Assembly: GCA_958450365.1 (NCBI GenBank)
Contig: CAUEEP010000922.1
Span: 1,550,001-1,614,000, forward strand
Origin: Mesorhabditis belari
Taxonomy: Eukaryota; Nematoda; Chromadorea; Rhabditida; Rhabditidae
Reading direction: 5' to 3'
DNA: 64,000 nt
Shown: piece by piece, positions 1 to 12,700 of the stretch
Layout of the letters: each line of letters starts with the position of its first letter
Position numbering within the stretch: the first letter of the stretch is position 1
The notes under the pieces: model-generated
What the model was told of the DNA's origin: nothing
Databases searched by the model: none
The model's input: the letters and a program-made list of their open reading frames with translations, nothing else
Program-made: the position numbers and the translations under genes

Positions 1-731
1 GCTCACTTGTTGCCCGGGTTGAGCTCTAGAAATTGAAGATTTTCCTTTCCTCAATTTCTTCTCAAAGTGTACTTTGTGCTCAAGGCTAAACACACCCTTT
101 CTAGTGCACTAAATTCCCTCTTTTCCTTGCTCATTAGCGATTTCCGTTGTGCGTTCTTTCCGCGTCATATTGAAAGACAGCATCTGGCAAACGGTTTTCA
201 GTGCCAGAAAAGGTGCGTTTCGCAAAGAGCACAAAGAACCAATTGAGGAAAGGGCGAGTTCAGTGTGCCAGAAAGTATGCGTTTACTGCTGAGCACAAAG
301 AACCAATTGAGACAAAGAGTTCAGTGTGCCAGGAAGTGTACGTTTACTGTTGAGAACAAAGAGCACTGGAAACAAAGCTCAGTGTGCTAGAAGGTGTGCG
401 TTTCCTGGTGAGCACAAAGAGCACTCGGAACGAAGCTAGTAACGCACCCTTTCTGGCACACTGAACAAAGCCGTGTACTAGATGCTGTTTTTCCCGAAAA
501 GAACGCACAAGTTATTAGGCTTTGGTCAATGTCCAAAGCCTTGCTTTTCTAGTTTTCTCTCTAACTTGCAAATTCCGGTGTTTTCCTCGCGTTAATCCAC
601 CGAACGTGTCTTTCTCGATTTTCTCGATTTGAATGCCAAAGTAGTCGCAGTTTCTGAGTCACACTGAATTTTGTTTTTCAGCTCAATTTTTCCAAAATTC
701 CAGAGTCTAACTTGGTAACAATTTTAGAAAA
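1..731. repeat. 5' region with dispersed GCACAAAG / GTGCCAGAAAG motif
   Basis: No gene was recognised upstream of the annexin start. Between about 150 and 480 a degenerate unit recurs. It is made of a half-site like GTGTGCCAGAAAGTRTGCG followed by GTTTAC and GAGCACAAAGA. The same half-sites occur, singly or as inverted pairs, near 6850, 10160, 12580, 22270-22850, 26580-26870, 32110-32230, 43530-43650 and 51440-51610, so this is a dispersed repeat family and not a local promoter element. Confidence 0.6.
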
Positions 732-3700
732 ATGGGCGAAGAAGACGATGTGTTCAAAAGAGTCGAAGTGGCGAGCCCGGCTCATGACACATTTCACCAA
801 ATGCATACATTCAGCGGCAGCTACAAGTCGAAAGTAAGTGTGCAAATGGGATTCGAAACTCAAAGCCAGGTTTAAACCAGGTTTAAACCAAATTCAATCC
901 AAAATTCGATAAAAATCCAAAAAAAAACAAAAAAACAAAAGCACTAGGTTCCACCGAGATTCGAACTCGGGTCGCAGGATTCAGAGTCCTGAGTGCTAAC
1001 CACTACACCATGGAACCACGTTTTGGTGGTGGGTTAAAAGGGCATATAAAACGGTGTTGGTCGCTTTTTTCGATTTCGTAATTTTAAAAACCCATTATTT
1101 TCTCGAAAATTGCTGCCTTAGAAAGAAAAGTTTATTCGGAATTTCAAGAAAACGAAAAGCCATTTAATATTTGATTTCAAAAATTCCTTTACTATGACCG
1201 ATTTACGTCGAAAATCTCTTGTAAGTAGCTCTTTTTTTTTGATCAAAACAAATGAGTAATCTTTCAGCCAACTCGTCGTCTTGTAAGTGCTTTTTTGCAG
1301 AGAAAATTTTCACTGCTTATTTATTTGATTTGTTTAAGCAAAAGAGAAATACCGATGCTGAGCTGATGGCGGGATTCATTTATACGGAAACTCTCAGAAA
1401 GGTGATCGATCAATTAAGAGGAATTCACACGAGTCGTTTAGTTGTTAAAGTAGAGCCAAAAAAGCAGGGATAAGCCTCTAGTACAGTAAGTAATAGAGGC
1501 TTATCCCTAGTACTAGTACAGTACTAGTAAGTACTGTCCTAAGTTTAGTTACAAATTCAGCAGTTGGATTCAAAGATTTTATCATTTATACGGAAACTCT
1601 CAGAAAGGTGATCGATCAGTGAAGGGGAATTCACACGAGTCGTTTCGTTGTTAAAGTAGAGCTAAAAAAGCAGGGATAAGCCATGCAATGCAAATTTTCC
1701 ACCTCACAGTGCACTAGTAGGTGCTTTTCTAAGTTTTGTTACAAAGTCAGCAATGAGAATCAAAGATTTGAAGAGATTTTATCAATAAGATATCGATCAA
1801 TAAGATATCAATCAATAAGAAAGCTTTCCACTCAATTTCTAGAACACTATTTTTTGTGAGACAAAATTTCTTGATTTAATCAAAGCTGGCCTAGCCTTGA
1901 ACGTCAGAAAAAGTTGCCTTGAACCAAAGCTGCCTTGAACCAAAGCTGCCTTGAACCAAAGCTGCCTTGAACCAAAGCTGCCTTGAACCAAAGCTGCCTT
2001 GAACCAAAGCTGCCTTGAATCAAAGCTGCCTTGAATCAAAGCTGCCTTGAACGCCAGATCTATTAAAAATCTTTTACTTAAGCTAATTAGAAGTCTAAAG
2101 TCTGTTTATTATTTTTATTTTACATTGAAATCTCTCAGAAAATTCTAAGAAATGTCGAAAGTCCTAGAAAAAGTTGAGAAACGGTGTAAAAACTTGTGAA
2201 TATTTCATTTGGAATATTCCATTTGGAAACTCTTTTCGGCAACTCGACAAACGACATCTCGTGACCACAAATTTTGGTCTTAAAATTGGAATAGAGAAGT
2301 CGATCTCCATTTCAACGAGAAATCCAAACGTTTTCCATTTTCGTTCAAAAAGGAAAACACTATGTTTTCGATTTTATAACTATCATTAACTCAGATCTTT
2401 CAAAACAACATTTCGCAATATTATTGTAAAAAGCGACAATTGATCTTGACAATTACTATTGCAGAAGCTTCTCGACATTGCTTGAGCTTGATCTTGATTT
2501 TGAGGAGCTTGATCTTGATTTTGATTTTGAGCTTGATTTTGAGCTTGATTTTGAGCTTGATGTTGAAATTGGGCTTGATCTTGAACTTGAGGTTGAGTTT
2601 GATCTTGATGTTGATCTTGATGTTGAGCTTGATCTGGAGCTTGATCTGGAGCTTGATCTGGAGCTTGATCTGGAGCTTGATCTGGAGCTTGATCTGGAGC
2701 TTGATCTGGAGCTTGATCTGGAGCTTGATCTGGAGCTTGATCTGGAGCTTGATCTGGAGCTTGATCTGGAGCTTGATCTGGAGCTTGATCTGGAGCTTGA
2801 TCTGGAGCTTGATCTGGAGCTTGATCTGGAGCTTGATCTGGAGCTTGATCTGGAGCTTGATCTGGAGCTTGATCTGGAGCTTGATCTGGAGCTTGATCTG
2901 GAGCTTGATCTGGAGCTTGATCTGGAGCTTGATCTTGCCACTGCTTGGGATTTACAAATATCTGCATTGCTTGAGCTGGAGCTTGATCTTGAGCTTAATC
3001 TTGAGCTTGATCTTGAGCTTGCCATTGCTTGGGATTTAGAAATATCAGCATTGCTTGAGCTTGATCTTGATCTTGAGCTTGTCATTGCTTGGCTTGGGAT
3101 TTACAAATATCTACAAAGTGATACCAAAAACAGAAAATAAAGGCCTTGAATTCGGCCCAAGATTTTAGACCGAATCAAATGAAAGCCAAGTTTGATTTCC
3201 TTGGCAAGAAATTTCGCCGTCTTTAATTTCCTTGGCTTTTCACTTTTAAACCCATTGGTTTGGTCGAGTTTGGTTTAGTAAAACCATTTTTTTGGTCGAG
3301 TAAAACCAAAGTCCAGCGTTGCCTTTGCGATTGGCCCACAGTTACACTATTAGAATGAAATTTAATCATTATTATGTTTTTCGATTTACTATAGCTTTTA
3401 TTGTCTTTAAAAATTGTAAAAATGAAGCTCTCTTACTGAAATAACAAGCTTTTTAGCTTTTTACATTGGTTTTTCATTTTGTTACTATGACTACAGCTTA
3501 GAAATCTACTTGAGAAATGAAAAAATGCGGGAATTCTCTAGAGAAAGATTCTGGAAATTTGAAAGAAAGGGTTTTTTTTGAGAAGTCTTTGGAATATTTT
3601 GATTTCAGAAATCATTATTTCTTGTTTCTTAAAGGTCAATCAATTACCTAGGTTGTTATGATGAAAATGATGTTTCTCTTGGAAACAAGAAGAGATCTTC

Positions 3701-6700
3701 AAACTGAGACTGAAGCAGGGTTAGATTGGGTTCAGAAGAAGGACCAGCCAGCGCAGCATTGCTTGATCTACTGCCAATTCCTTCTTTCTTCCTTCTTTCT
3801 TCCTTCTTTCTTCCTTCTTTCTTCTTCCTTCTTTCTTCTTCATCATCTTCTTCTTCATCATCATCATCTTCTTCTCCCTTCCTTCTCCCTTCTTTCTTCT
3901 CCCCTTCTTCTCCCTTCCTTCTTCCTTCGTTCTTCTGCCCTTCTTCTCCCCTTCTTCTCCCTTCCTTCTCCCTTCTTCCTTCTCCCCTTCTTCTCCCTTC
4001 CTTCCCAAATTTGAGTCTCGATCTCGCGAATGACAATTCAAGTAGAAAAAAATGAGATTTAACCGTTGAATTCCTCGAATTTTCGTTGAATTTTCGTGAC
4101 AAAAACCCATCTTGAGGTCACGAAAATCCCAATTATCAGCTAAATCCTAGAAAAAAAACGTTTTTATTCACATTGAATATTCAAATCCGGGATTAGGTGA
4201 GAATAGAATGGATTTTTCGGGGTTTTCTGATGCCTACGAAACATATGAATAGGCATAGATTGGGAAAAACGGCAAAAAAATCCTCCGAAAATAGAAAATT
4301 GACAATGTAGAGCTCATCTTTCAATTGGACACTGATTTAGAAATTTTGAGATCATTTTCGTTAGAAATTGTTAAAAATCATTAGAAATCGTTGGAAATCG
4401 TTAGAAATCGCTAGAAATCGCTAGAAATCGTTAGAAATCGCTAGAAATCGTTAGAAATCGTTAGAAATCGTTAAAAATCATTAGAAATCGCTAGAAATCG
4501 TTGGAAATCGTTGGAAATCGTTGGAAATCGTTAGAAATCGCTAGAAATCGTTAGAAATCGCTAGAAATCGTTGGAAAATATCGTTATCGGCTATCGTTAT
4601 AGATAGATTTTGAAAATTTAAAAGATTTAGAAGAAGAAAGATTAACTTTAAAAGATTTAGAAGAAAGATTTTAATCTAAAGTAAGAAAGTTACGAATTAA
4701 ATTAATTAAGTCAATTAATTAATTAATTTTTTTAAAAAGTCCCAAATTTCGGCTGAAGTGAGACTCGAACTCGAGTTGAGCCGTTCGGTGGCCCAGGACA
4801 CTATCCACTAGACCACCGAGGTAGTTGTTCACCGGGCGTGTGGTGACCTCTTAAAGACTTCCAGCTTGCCTTTATCTTGTTAGATCTTTTTCATTTTTCT
4901 CTACATTTTTCTTTTTAAAACTTTTTCTTCTTAATTCCCTCTGGAGTCAGACAAACCAAGTGCCTTGTGGTGTAGTGGTTAGCAAGATAGAACGGTGAGG
5001 GGAACATCGAGGGTTCGAGTCCTGGCGGCGCAGAACTTTTTTATCTTTCCCAGTTTCAGCTCCTATCTTCGATTCCTTTTTTCCTTTAGCTCAATCACTT
5101 TTCTAAAATGCCTTCTTGACTACCGTAATCTTGCTTTTCAAGGCCTAAAACGTAGCAAAATCATTGGTATTTGTATCTAATCTCATTCTACTTTCTATAT
5201 CTTCCGATATTCTTTATAAATTCAAAATGAAACTTAAAAAATGATTTAAAATGGATTAGTTTAAATTAGTTTAAAAATGGAAAGGTTTATGAATGAAATA
5301 GAGAATGAAATAGAGGCGTTTTAGCTTTTAGAAAACGAATTTGTATGAAAGAATTGTTTCTAAATGATCAGTTTCTCTTTCTCTTTCGAATTCTAATGAT
5401 TCTAATGATCAAAAGAGCTTTCTCTTGCTTTCTTTGAATCAAATTCTCCATTTACCATTTTCCTTTCCGATTTTTTTCCATTTCCGTTCCATATAACTAT
5501 TATTTTTCTTTTCTTTTTCATTTCCTGTCGACGTCTAGGCGATTTGTGACTCAAAAAGCAAGTTTTCCCGTTCTTTTTTCTTTTCCTGTACTCATCCAGA
5601 TGCGAATTTCCGGAAAATAAAGCAAAAAAGCAAAAAAAAAACAATCAATGGCCAGAAGATGAGCTCTTGATGAGCCAGATGAGCCAGATGAGCTCTTGTT
5701 TACAGTGGAGATGATGAGCATATCGAGGAAATGCAAAATTCGTCGTGTACTTATAGCCTGCACTTTTTAGCCTTGGGTTTAGTGTCAATTTCAAGTCCAA
5801 GACTGACTTTATCAGGCCCAGCCTCAGGCTCGGGCTCAGGCTCACTTATAGGTAGCCTTGTTCAAAACCTAACCAATCGATCCAGCCAAGATTAGCGCAG
5901 ACTCAAGAAATTGACCTTATCTTGGTTTTAGCCTCAAAAACTGGTCCCCTGACAGCCAGCGTTAGGCAACCAAAGGCAAGATCCAAGAGGATAGTTCTGG
6001 GCAAGTTCGCTGATCTAATCCAGATCAAGTCAAGACTGTCCTTGCTTTGTCCTTGTCCTTGGCCTGGCTCTGACCCGGCCCAGACTTGGCCTGGTTCTAG
6101 ACCTGGTTCTAGACCTGGTTCTAGACCTGGTTCTAGACCTGGTTCTAGACCTGGTTTTAGACCTGGCTATAGATCTGGCTCTAGGCCTGGCTAGAGCTAG
6201 ATCTATAGATCTGGCTATAGACCTGGCTATAGACCTGGCTCGAGACCTGGCTCTAGACCTGGTTCTAGACCTGGTTCTAGACCTGGCTCTAGACCTGGCT
6301 ATAGATCTGGCTATAGACCTGGCTCTAGACCTGGCTATAGACCTGGCTCTGACTCGGTCCAGTATTGACCTTAGCCTGACCCTAGACCCGGCCCTAGACC
6401 TGGCCTACCTTGCGACCATGAACTCTGGCAATTCTAGTCTAGCTTTCAAAGCTTTCAGAACTGCTTACTACAAGAATTCGCTGGCTGAATCCAACTTCTG
6501 ACCTTAATTCCTTGGAATCTTCAAAACATCTGATCAGTTCTTTTAAAACATCTAAAACCATTCGATTTAACGAGACGGGAACAGACAAATTACTCACGAT
6601 TTGCGTCAAAAATCCGCGGAGAAACCCTAGGATTTCTCTAGAGAAAAACTTCAGAAAAATCGCGGATAATCTATTTTTTTTGGGTTTCCACTCAAAACAC

Positions 6701-9700
6701 TCATCCCTTGGATTAATCTTTTGCGGATTATCGAAAGCGGAGAGCTTCCGGTGATCGACAGAAATTAAATTTATATAAATTCATCTATATAAATTGACTT
6801 TATTCATTTTTTCTATCAGTTAAATGCCTTTTTGTTAACATACAGAATCTGGCACACTGCAGTGTACCAGCTTATATACCAGTGCACTGCCATATAGACG
6901 CTTTTCTTTGCTAAAACCCCCCAAGAAAGTCGCTTTTTTTGACGCCAATTAGCTTGCTTTTGCGTCTATTGATCAGTGGGCTAGATGCTGAATGTTTACA
7001 TGTTGTTGGCTCACTGTTTGAGAGCTGTAAACGCAAAGTGTCTGGCGTGCTGTAAGCTGAGCTTTTTGAAGCTTAAACCAGGATACCAGATGCTAAAGGT
7101 TTACATTTTTCTTTTTCCAGACTCTCTCCACCTCATCGTCGATTGATTCAATTCGAAGCGAGGATTTTCGAAGAAAACGTTTAAGCATGCCGATGATGTA
7201 TCAAATGTACGAAAGTCAAGTGAGTCACAGAAAGGTCGCGTTTACTAGAGGGAATTCAGGTTCAGTTCGTTTTATTTGAGACGGTTTTGTTGATACTTTT
7301 CAGTTGATATCAAAGATTATGAATTGATTGAATTGATTGAATTGATTGATTGAATGGTTGAATGGTTGAATGAATGATTGATTGATTGATTGGTTCAATG
7401 ACTGGTTCAATGACTGGTTCAATGACTGGTTCAATGACTGGTTCAATGACTGGTTCAATGACTGGTTCAATGACTGGTTCAATCACTGGTTCAATCACTG
7501 ATTCAATCACTGGTTCAATGACTGGTTCAATGACTGGTTCAATGACTGGTTCAATCACTGGTTCAATGACTGGTTCAATGACTGGTTCAATGACTGGTTC
7601 AATGACTGGTTCAATGACTGGTTCAATGACTGGTTCAATCACTGGTTCAATCACTGGTTCAATGACTGGTTCAATGATTGTTTGCTTGATTGAATGATTG
7701 AATGATTGAATTGTTGATGGATTGATTGATTGATTGATTGATTGATTCAATGATTCAATGATTCAATGATTCAATGACTCAATGATTCATTCATTCATTC
7801 ATTCATTCATTAAATCAATTGGTAGGAAACGTTCTCCGTCCGAATGACATCAAAATCATGCAAATTTAAATACGTCTATACAAAGTTATAGCCGAAATAC
7901 TTTGTACAGCTATAGACGTTTCCCCAAACGTCTATAGCTGTACATTAATGGAACGATTGTTGGACTATTGTATTGATTGATTGATTGATTGGTTGACTGC
8001 TTCAATGATTCAATAATTGATTCAATGATTGATTAATTCTTAACTGCTTCTCAAAGCCAAATCATTTCAGTATGACGATCTTCGTGGGACGATTTGCGGG
8101 CCAGAAAGTCCGGATTTCTTCCCAGTGCAAGCCAGTGAAACCCTCAGAAAAGCACTTTCTGGAATTGGTAAGAAAAAAAAGTATTTGTCTGCCATTTTGC
8201 ATTTAAAAGCCATCAATTTCCAATCAAGACGTGCAAACTGTACATGTACCCAATCTGTAGATAGAATCATTGAAATTCGCATTTCAGACACAAACGATCA
8301 AGTAATCATCGACACAATCCTTTCGCATTCGAATTTCCAACGACAGAAGATCCTGAATGCGTATGAGGATATGTACGAAAGGGTGAGTTCTTTGATTTTT
8401 GCATTTTTGGAGCAGAAAGCTGGAGCAGAAAGCTGGATAAGAAAGCTGGAGCAGAAAGCTGGAGCAGACAGCTGGAGCAGAAAGCTGGAGCAGAAAGCTG
8501 GAGCAGACAGCTGGATAAGAAAGCTGGAGCAGAAAGCTGGAGCAGAAAGCTGGATAAGAAAGCTTGATACTTTCTTTACTTTCTTATCCTAATTTCTTTA
8601 TTCTCGATTTCCAGAATCTTCTCGATGATCTCGAAGAAGAGACAGGCGGTTTCTTTCTTGAAATGGCGTTAGCGCTTTTTAAGCCAGCACACAAGCTCGA
8701 CACGCAATTGCTTTATAAAAGTATTTCCGTAAGTTTCGTTCGTTAGTTAATCAGTTAATCAAATCCAATTGATTGATCCAATTGAGTTAATCAAATTCCA
8801 ATTCAGAATCGTTACGGAGATCGCTCGATTGCAGTTGAGATCGCTTGTACTCGATCGACGAAAGTAAGCTTTAGTTTACAATGATTTTGATTGATTGATT
8901 TGTTAAAGATTAGTTTATTTAGTTTAAATAGTTTATTTAGTTTAAATAGTTTATTTAGTTTAAATAGTTTATTTAGTTTAAATAGTTTAAATATTAGGTT
9001 GATGCAAAAGTCTTTTTCATTTTTTTCGTACTTCCGTTAAAAAGTAACAAATGTACCAATTGAACAACGGTTTATTGCATTCGAAAGGCCAATTATTTTT
9101 CTGCAAAATGACATTAAAACGAGTTTAAAATGCCTTATGTCTAGATTTTTTTGAGAGCCTGAAGTCGGGTAGTCAAAAAAAGGCGACGGCTCGATGATGC
9201 ATTTTAGACGCTTTAGCTAAGGAAACCAATCTTGATGTTAATAAATAAAAGATAGAGCACAAAAAGTTAGATATTTTTTCAGATTTTCAGAGAAATTGAT
9301 TCAGCCAATTTCTTTATAGAGGTTTTTATAGATTTTTATGAAAAACCCGTTTTCACTCTCGAATTTGCTTGAAAGTGAACCCAAATTGACTTAAAAAGAT
9401 GGGAAATTCAACAATAAACACTTTTCATTTAGAGCAAACCATAGGTTAATTGATGACTTTGTTATTTTTCAAAAGAAGTACGAAAAAAATGAAAAAGACT
9501 TTTGCATCAACCTAATAGTTTATTTAGTTTAAATAGTTTATTTAGTTTAAATAGTTTATTTAGTTTAAATAGTTTAAATAGTTTATTTAGTTTATTCTAA
9601 ATGATCTTAAGATAAATCTGAAATAAAATTAGAAACCTTTTAGCAACTCAAAGTTGATTCGCGAGAGTTATCTGGCTGATTACAGGAGCTATAAAAGAAC

Positions 9701-12700
9701 TTTAAAGGAACTATAAAGGAACTATAAAGGAACTATAAAGGAACTATAAAGGAATTATAAAGGAACTACAAATGAACTATGGAGGAACTATAAAGGAACT
9801 TTAAAGGAACTATAAAGGAATTATAAAGGAGCTATAAAAGAACTTTAAAGGAACCAAAAAGAAAGCAAATTTGAAACCTTTTAGCAACTCAAAGTGATCC
9901 GCGAGAGTTATCTGGCTGATTACAGGAAAACATTGGAGAAAGATCTATCGGTGAAGGTGGGTTTTTTTTTGACAAATTTATTATTGGATCGAAAAATCAG
10001 CCACCTATTACAGGTGGAGGGGATTTTCGGGAAAATGTTGTCTCTACTTTTGTGCAAACCGAGAGACGAGCACGGGAAACGAATCGATGAGGATTTAGTG
10101 GCAAAACACGCGACATTGCTGGCTAGGGTGAGTTTGGGGTCGTGCTTTGTGGAAAAAATACCTTTGGTGCACTGAATTCAGCGAATCAGTGCGCCAGAGA
10201 GGTTGTGTTTGCACTTTTTTTGAGTCTACAGTACTTATAGTCGTTTTCTGTAAATGTCTGAAACTTTAAAAAGTGATTTTCTAGAACACAGTTGAAGAGT
10301 TGGCGAAAAACTTGCAGACATTCGAGGAGATTTTCGTGCAACACACGTGGAGACACATTGCGGCTGTGCTTGATGCGGTAAATGGCTATAGAAAGCTACA
10401 GTAGGCTACAGTAGGCTACAGTAGGCTACAGTAGGCTACAGTAGTCTACAGTAGGCTACAGTAGTCTACAGTAGTCTACAATAATCTACAGGAGTCTACA
10501 GTGATCTACAGTGATCTACAGTAGTCTACAGTAATCTATAGTAGTCTACAGTGATCTACAGTAGTCTACAATAATCTACAAGAGTCTACAGTGATCTATA
10601 GTAGTCTACAGTGATCTACAGTAGTCTACAGTAGTCTACAGTAGTCTACAATAATCTACAGGAGTCTACAGTGATCCACAGTGATCTACAGTAGTCTACA
10701 GTAGTCTACAGTGATCTATAGTAGTCTACAGTGATCTACAGTAGTCTACAGTAGTCTACAGTAGCCTATAGGAGTCTACAGTAGTCTATAGTAATCTACA
10801 GTGGTCTACAGTAATCTACAGTAGTCTACAGTAGTCTACAGTACTCGAATAGTACGGTCTTACTGTACTACTATTACACAATACTACAGTACCCCGGTTT
10901 TATGTAGTAAAGTAAGACAGTGTTTACAGTACCCAAGTGCCACAGTACCACAGAACAATGCTGGGAATGTAGTACAGATCTTGATCATCTGTGAGTTACC
11001 CAAGTATACTGTAAGACTCTAGAACTACTACAGGCTACTGTAAGACTACTATAGTAAGACTGTAAGACAGTACAGTAGTACTGTAAGCTCTTACTACAGT
11101 AGAGCAAGTGTTTACAGAGCTTGACCAAATTTAGGCCGACGAAATGATCACGAAAGAAAGAGAGAAAGATTTGGAAACGCTGATTCGAAAGAATAAGAAT
11201 ATTCATTCAGAGATTCGGCAGATGTTCTTGACAATTTGTGAGTTTAAAAAGAAAAATTTAACAATTTGAACAATTTAAAACAAAGCTTTTCAGTGAGAGT
11301 CGCCCGAAATGAGCAACTCTATTTCGCGGAAAAAGTGCGAAGTGCTCTTTCGGGTGATCGGCCGGATCATGGGACGGTGATTCGAATTGTCGTGACGAGA
11401 TCTGAGGTTTTCATTGAAATTGTAGAATTAGATAAATGATAAATATTTGAGTTAATTTGAATCAAAAAAAAAGCCCATCTAGAAGTTAAAATTTTCAATA
11501 GATCGCGGAGTTTGTCCTAGTCGATTTTTGATGAGTTTTTGAGAGTTGAAGCTTGTTTTTGTAGGCTTTAGACTGGAATCTAGATTTCGATTTATTCGAT
11601 TTATCCGATTCTGACTCAACGAATTTCAGATCGATCTGGCTGACATTGTTGAAGAGTACAAAAGGAAATACCATCGTCCACTTGACATTGACACATCACA
11701 GGTGAATAGCTGACATATTGCGATAGTTAAATACAGTCGAACCTCTCTATAACGTAACTCACGGGACGGCTATAGCTTACGTTATATAGAGGTTTACGTT
11801 ATATAGAGTGCCGTTTTATATAGCTTAACGTCGGCCGGGACCGGTCACGCCTTACGTTATAGAGAGGTTTACGTTATATCGAGGTTCGTTATAGAGAGGT
11901 TCGACTGTAGGTGATAAAAGAGGTTTCGAAGTTGACTTTGAAGACTATATTGTACTATTGTACTATTGTACTATTGTACTATAGTTTACTATTGTACGAG
12001 AGTATTCGGTTCCTGTTCGGTTCCTGTTCGGTTCCTTTTCGGAACAGTAGTACTATCTAACAAAAGTACTGTAGTAGTACTATTGTTAGTAGCACTATCT
12101 AACACTACAGTATTGTTAGATACTACTGTATTAGTACTATCTAACAATACTGTAATAGTACTATCTAACAACAGTACTGTAATAGTACTATCCAACAGTA
12201 GTACTGCAGTAGTACTATCTAACAGTAGTACTCTAGTACTATCTAACAGTAGTACTCTAGTACTATCCAACAATAGTACTCTAATACTATCTAACAGTAG
12301 TACTCTAGTACTATCTAACAGTAGTACTGTAGTAGTACAATCTAACAGTAGTACTCTAGTACTATCCAACAGTATTACTGTAGTACTATCTAACAGTAGT
12401 ACTGTAGTACTATCTAACAGTAGTACTGTAGTAGTACTATCTAACAGTAGTACGGTTGTACTATCTAACAATAGTACTATAATAATAACAGTAATAACAC
12501 AAAACAGTAGCAAGAAGTCTACTAATAACAAAACATGAAGCAGCTATTTTAAGCTTATCTATAAAAAAACCGTAAACGCAACCCTTCCAATGCACTGAAC
12601 CCTTCAAAAGTTGGCGTAATTGAGGAAAAAGAGGGTTTAAATGTGGCAGTGAGCTACAGCATAAGAGATAACAATTAATCGAATCGAATCCATTTCTCTA

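Noticed and set aside
2386..3140. Long repeat ORFs (QAPD, ELDL, SRSS) on both strands
   Set aside because: Product of a 12-bp minisatellite; all frames open, no start or splice context, composition purely periodic.
3656..4110. Glu/Lys-rich and Ser/Leu-rich ORFs
   Set aside because: Artefacts of a polypyrimidine tract.
4750..5034. Functional tRNA genes
   Set aside because: A and B boxes are present but acceptor, T and anticodon stems do not pair properly; kept only as tRNA-like elements.
7300..7750. Repeat ORFs EPVI and GSMT
   Set aside because: 12-bp minisatellite within annexin intron 2.
9001..9510. Mariner transposase gene inside the TIR element
   Set aside because: No ORF of meaningful length or DD(E/D) motif; element is non-autonomous.
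10380..10850. CRISPR-like periodic array
   Set aside because: 10-bp units without spacers in a eukaryotic intron; simple minisatellite.
11966..12538. 190- and 180-aa ORFs on both strands
   Set aside because: Minisatellite translation (SNSSTVVL / LLLDSTTV); lies in the last annexin intron.
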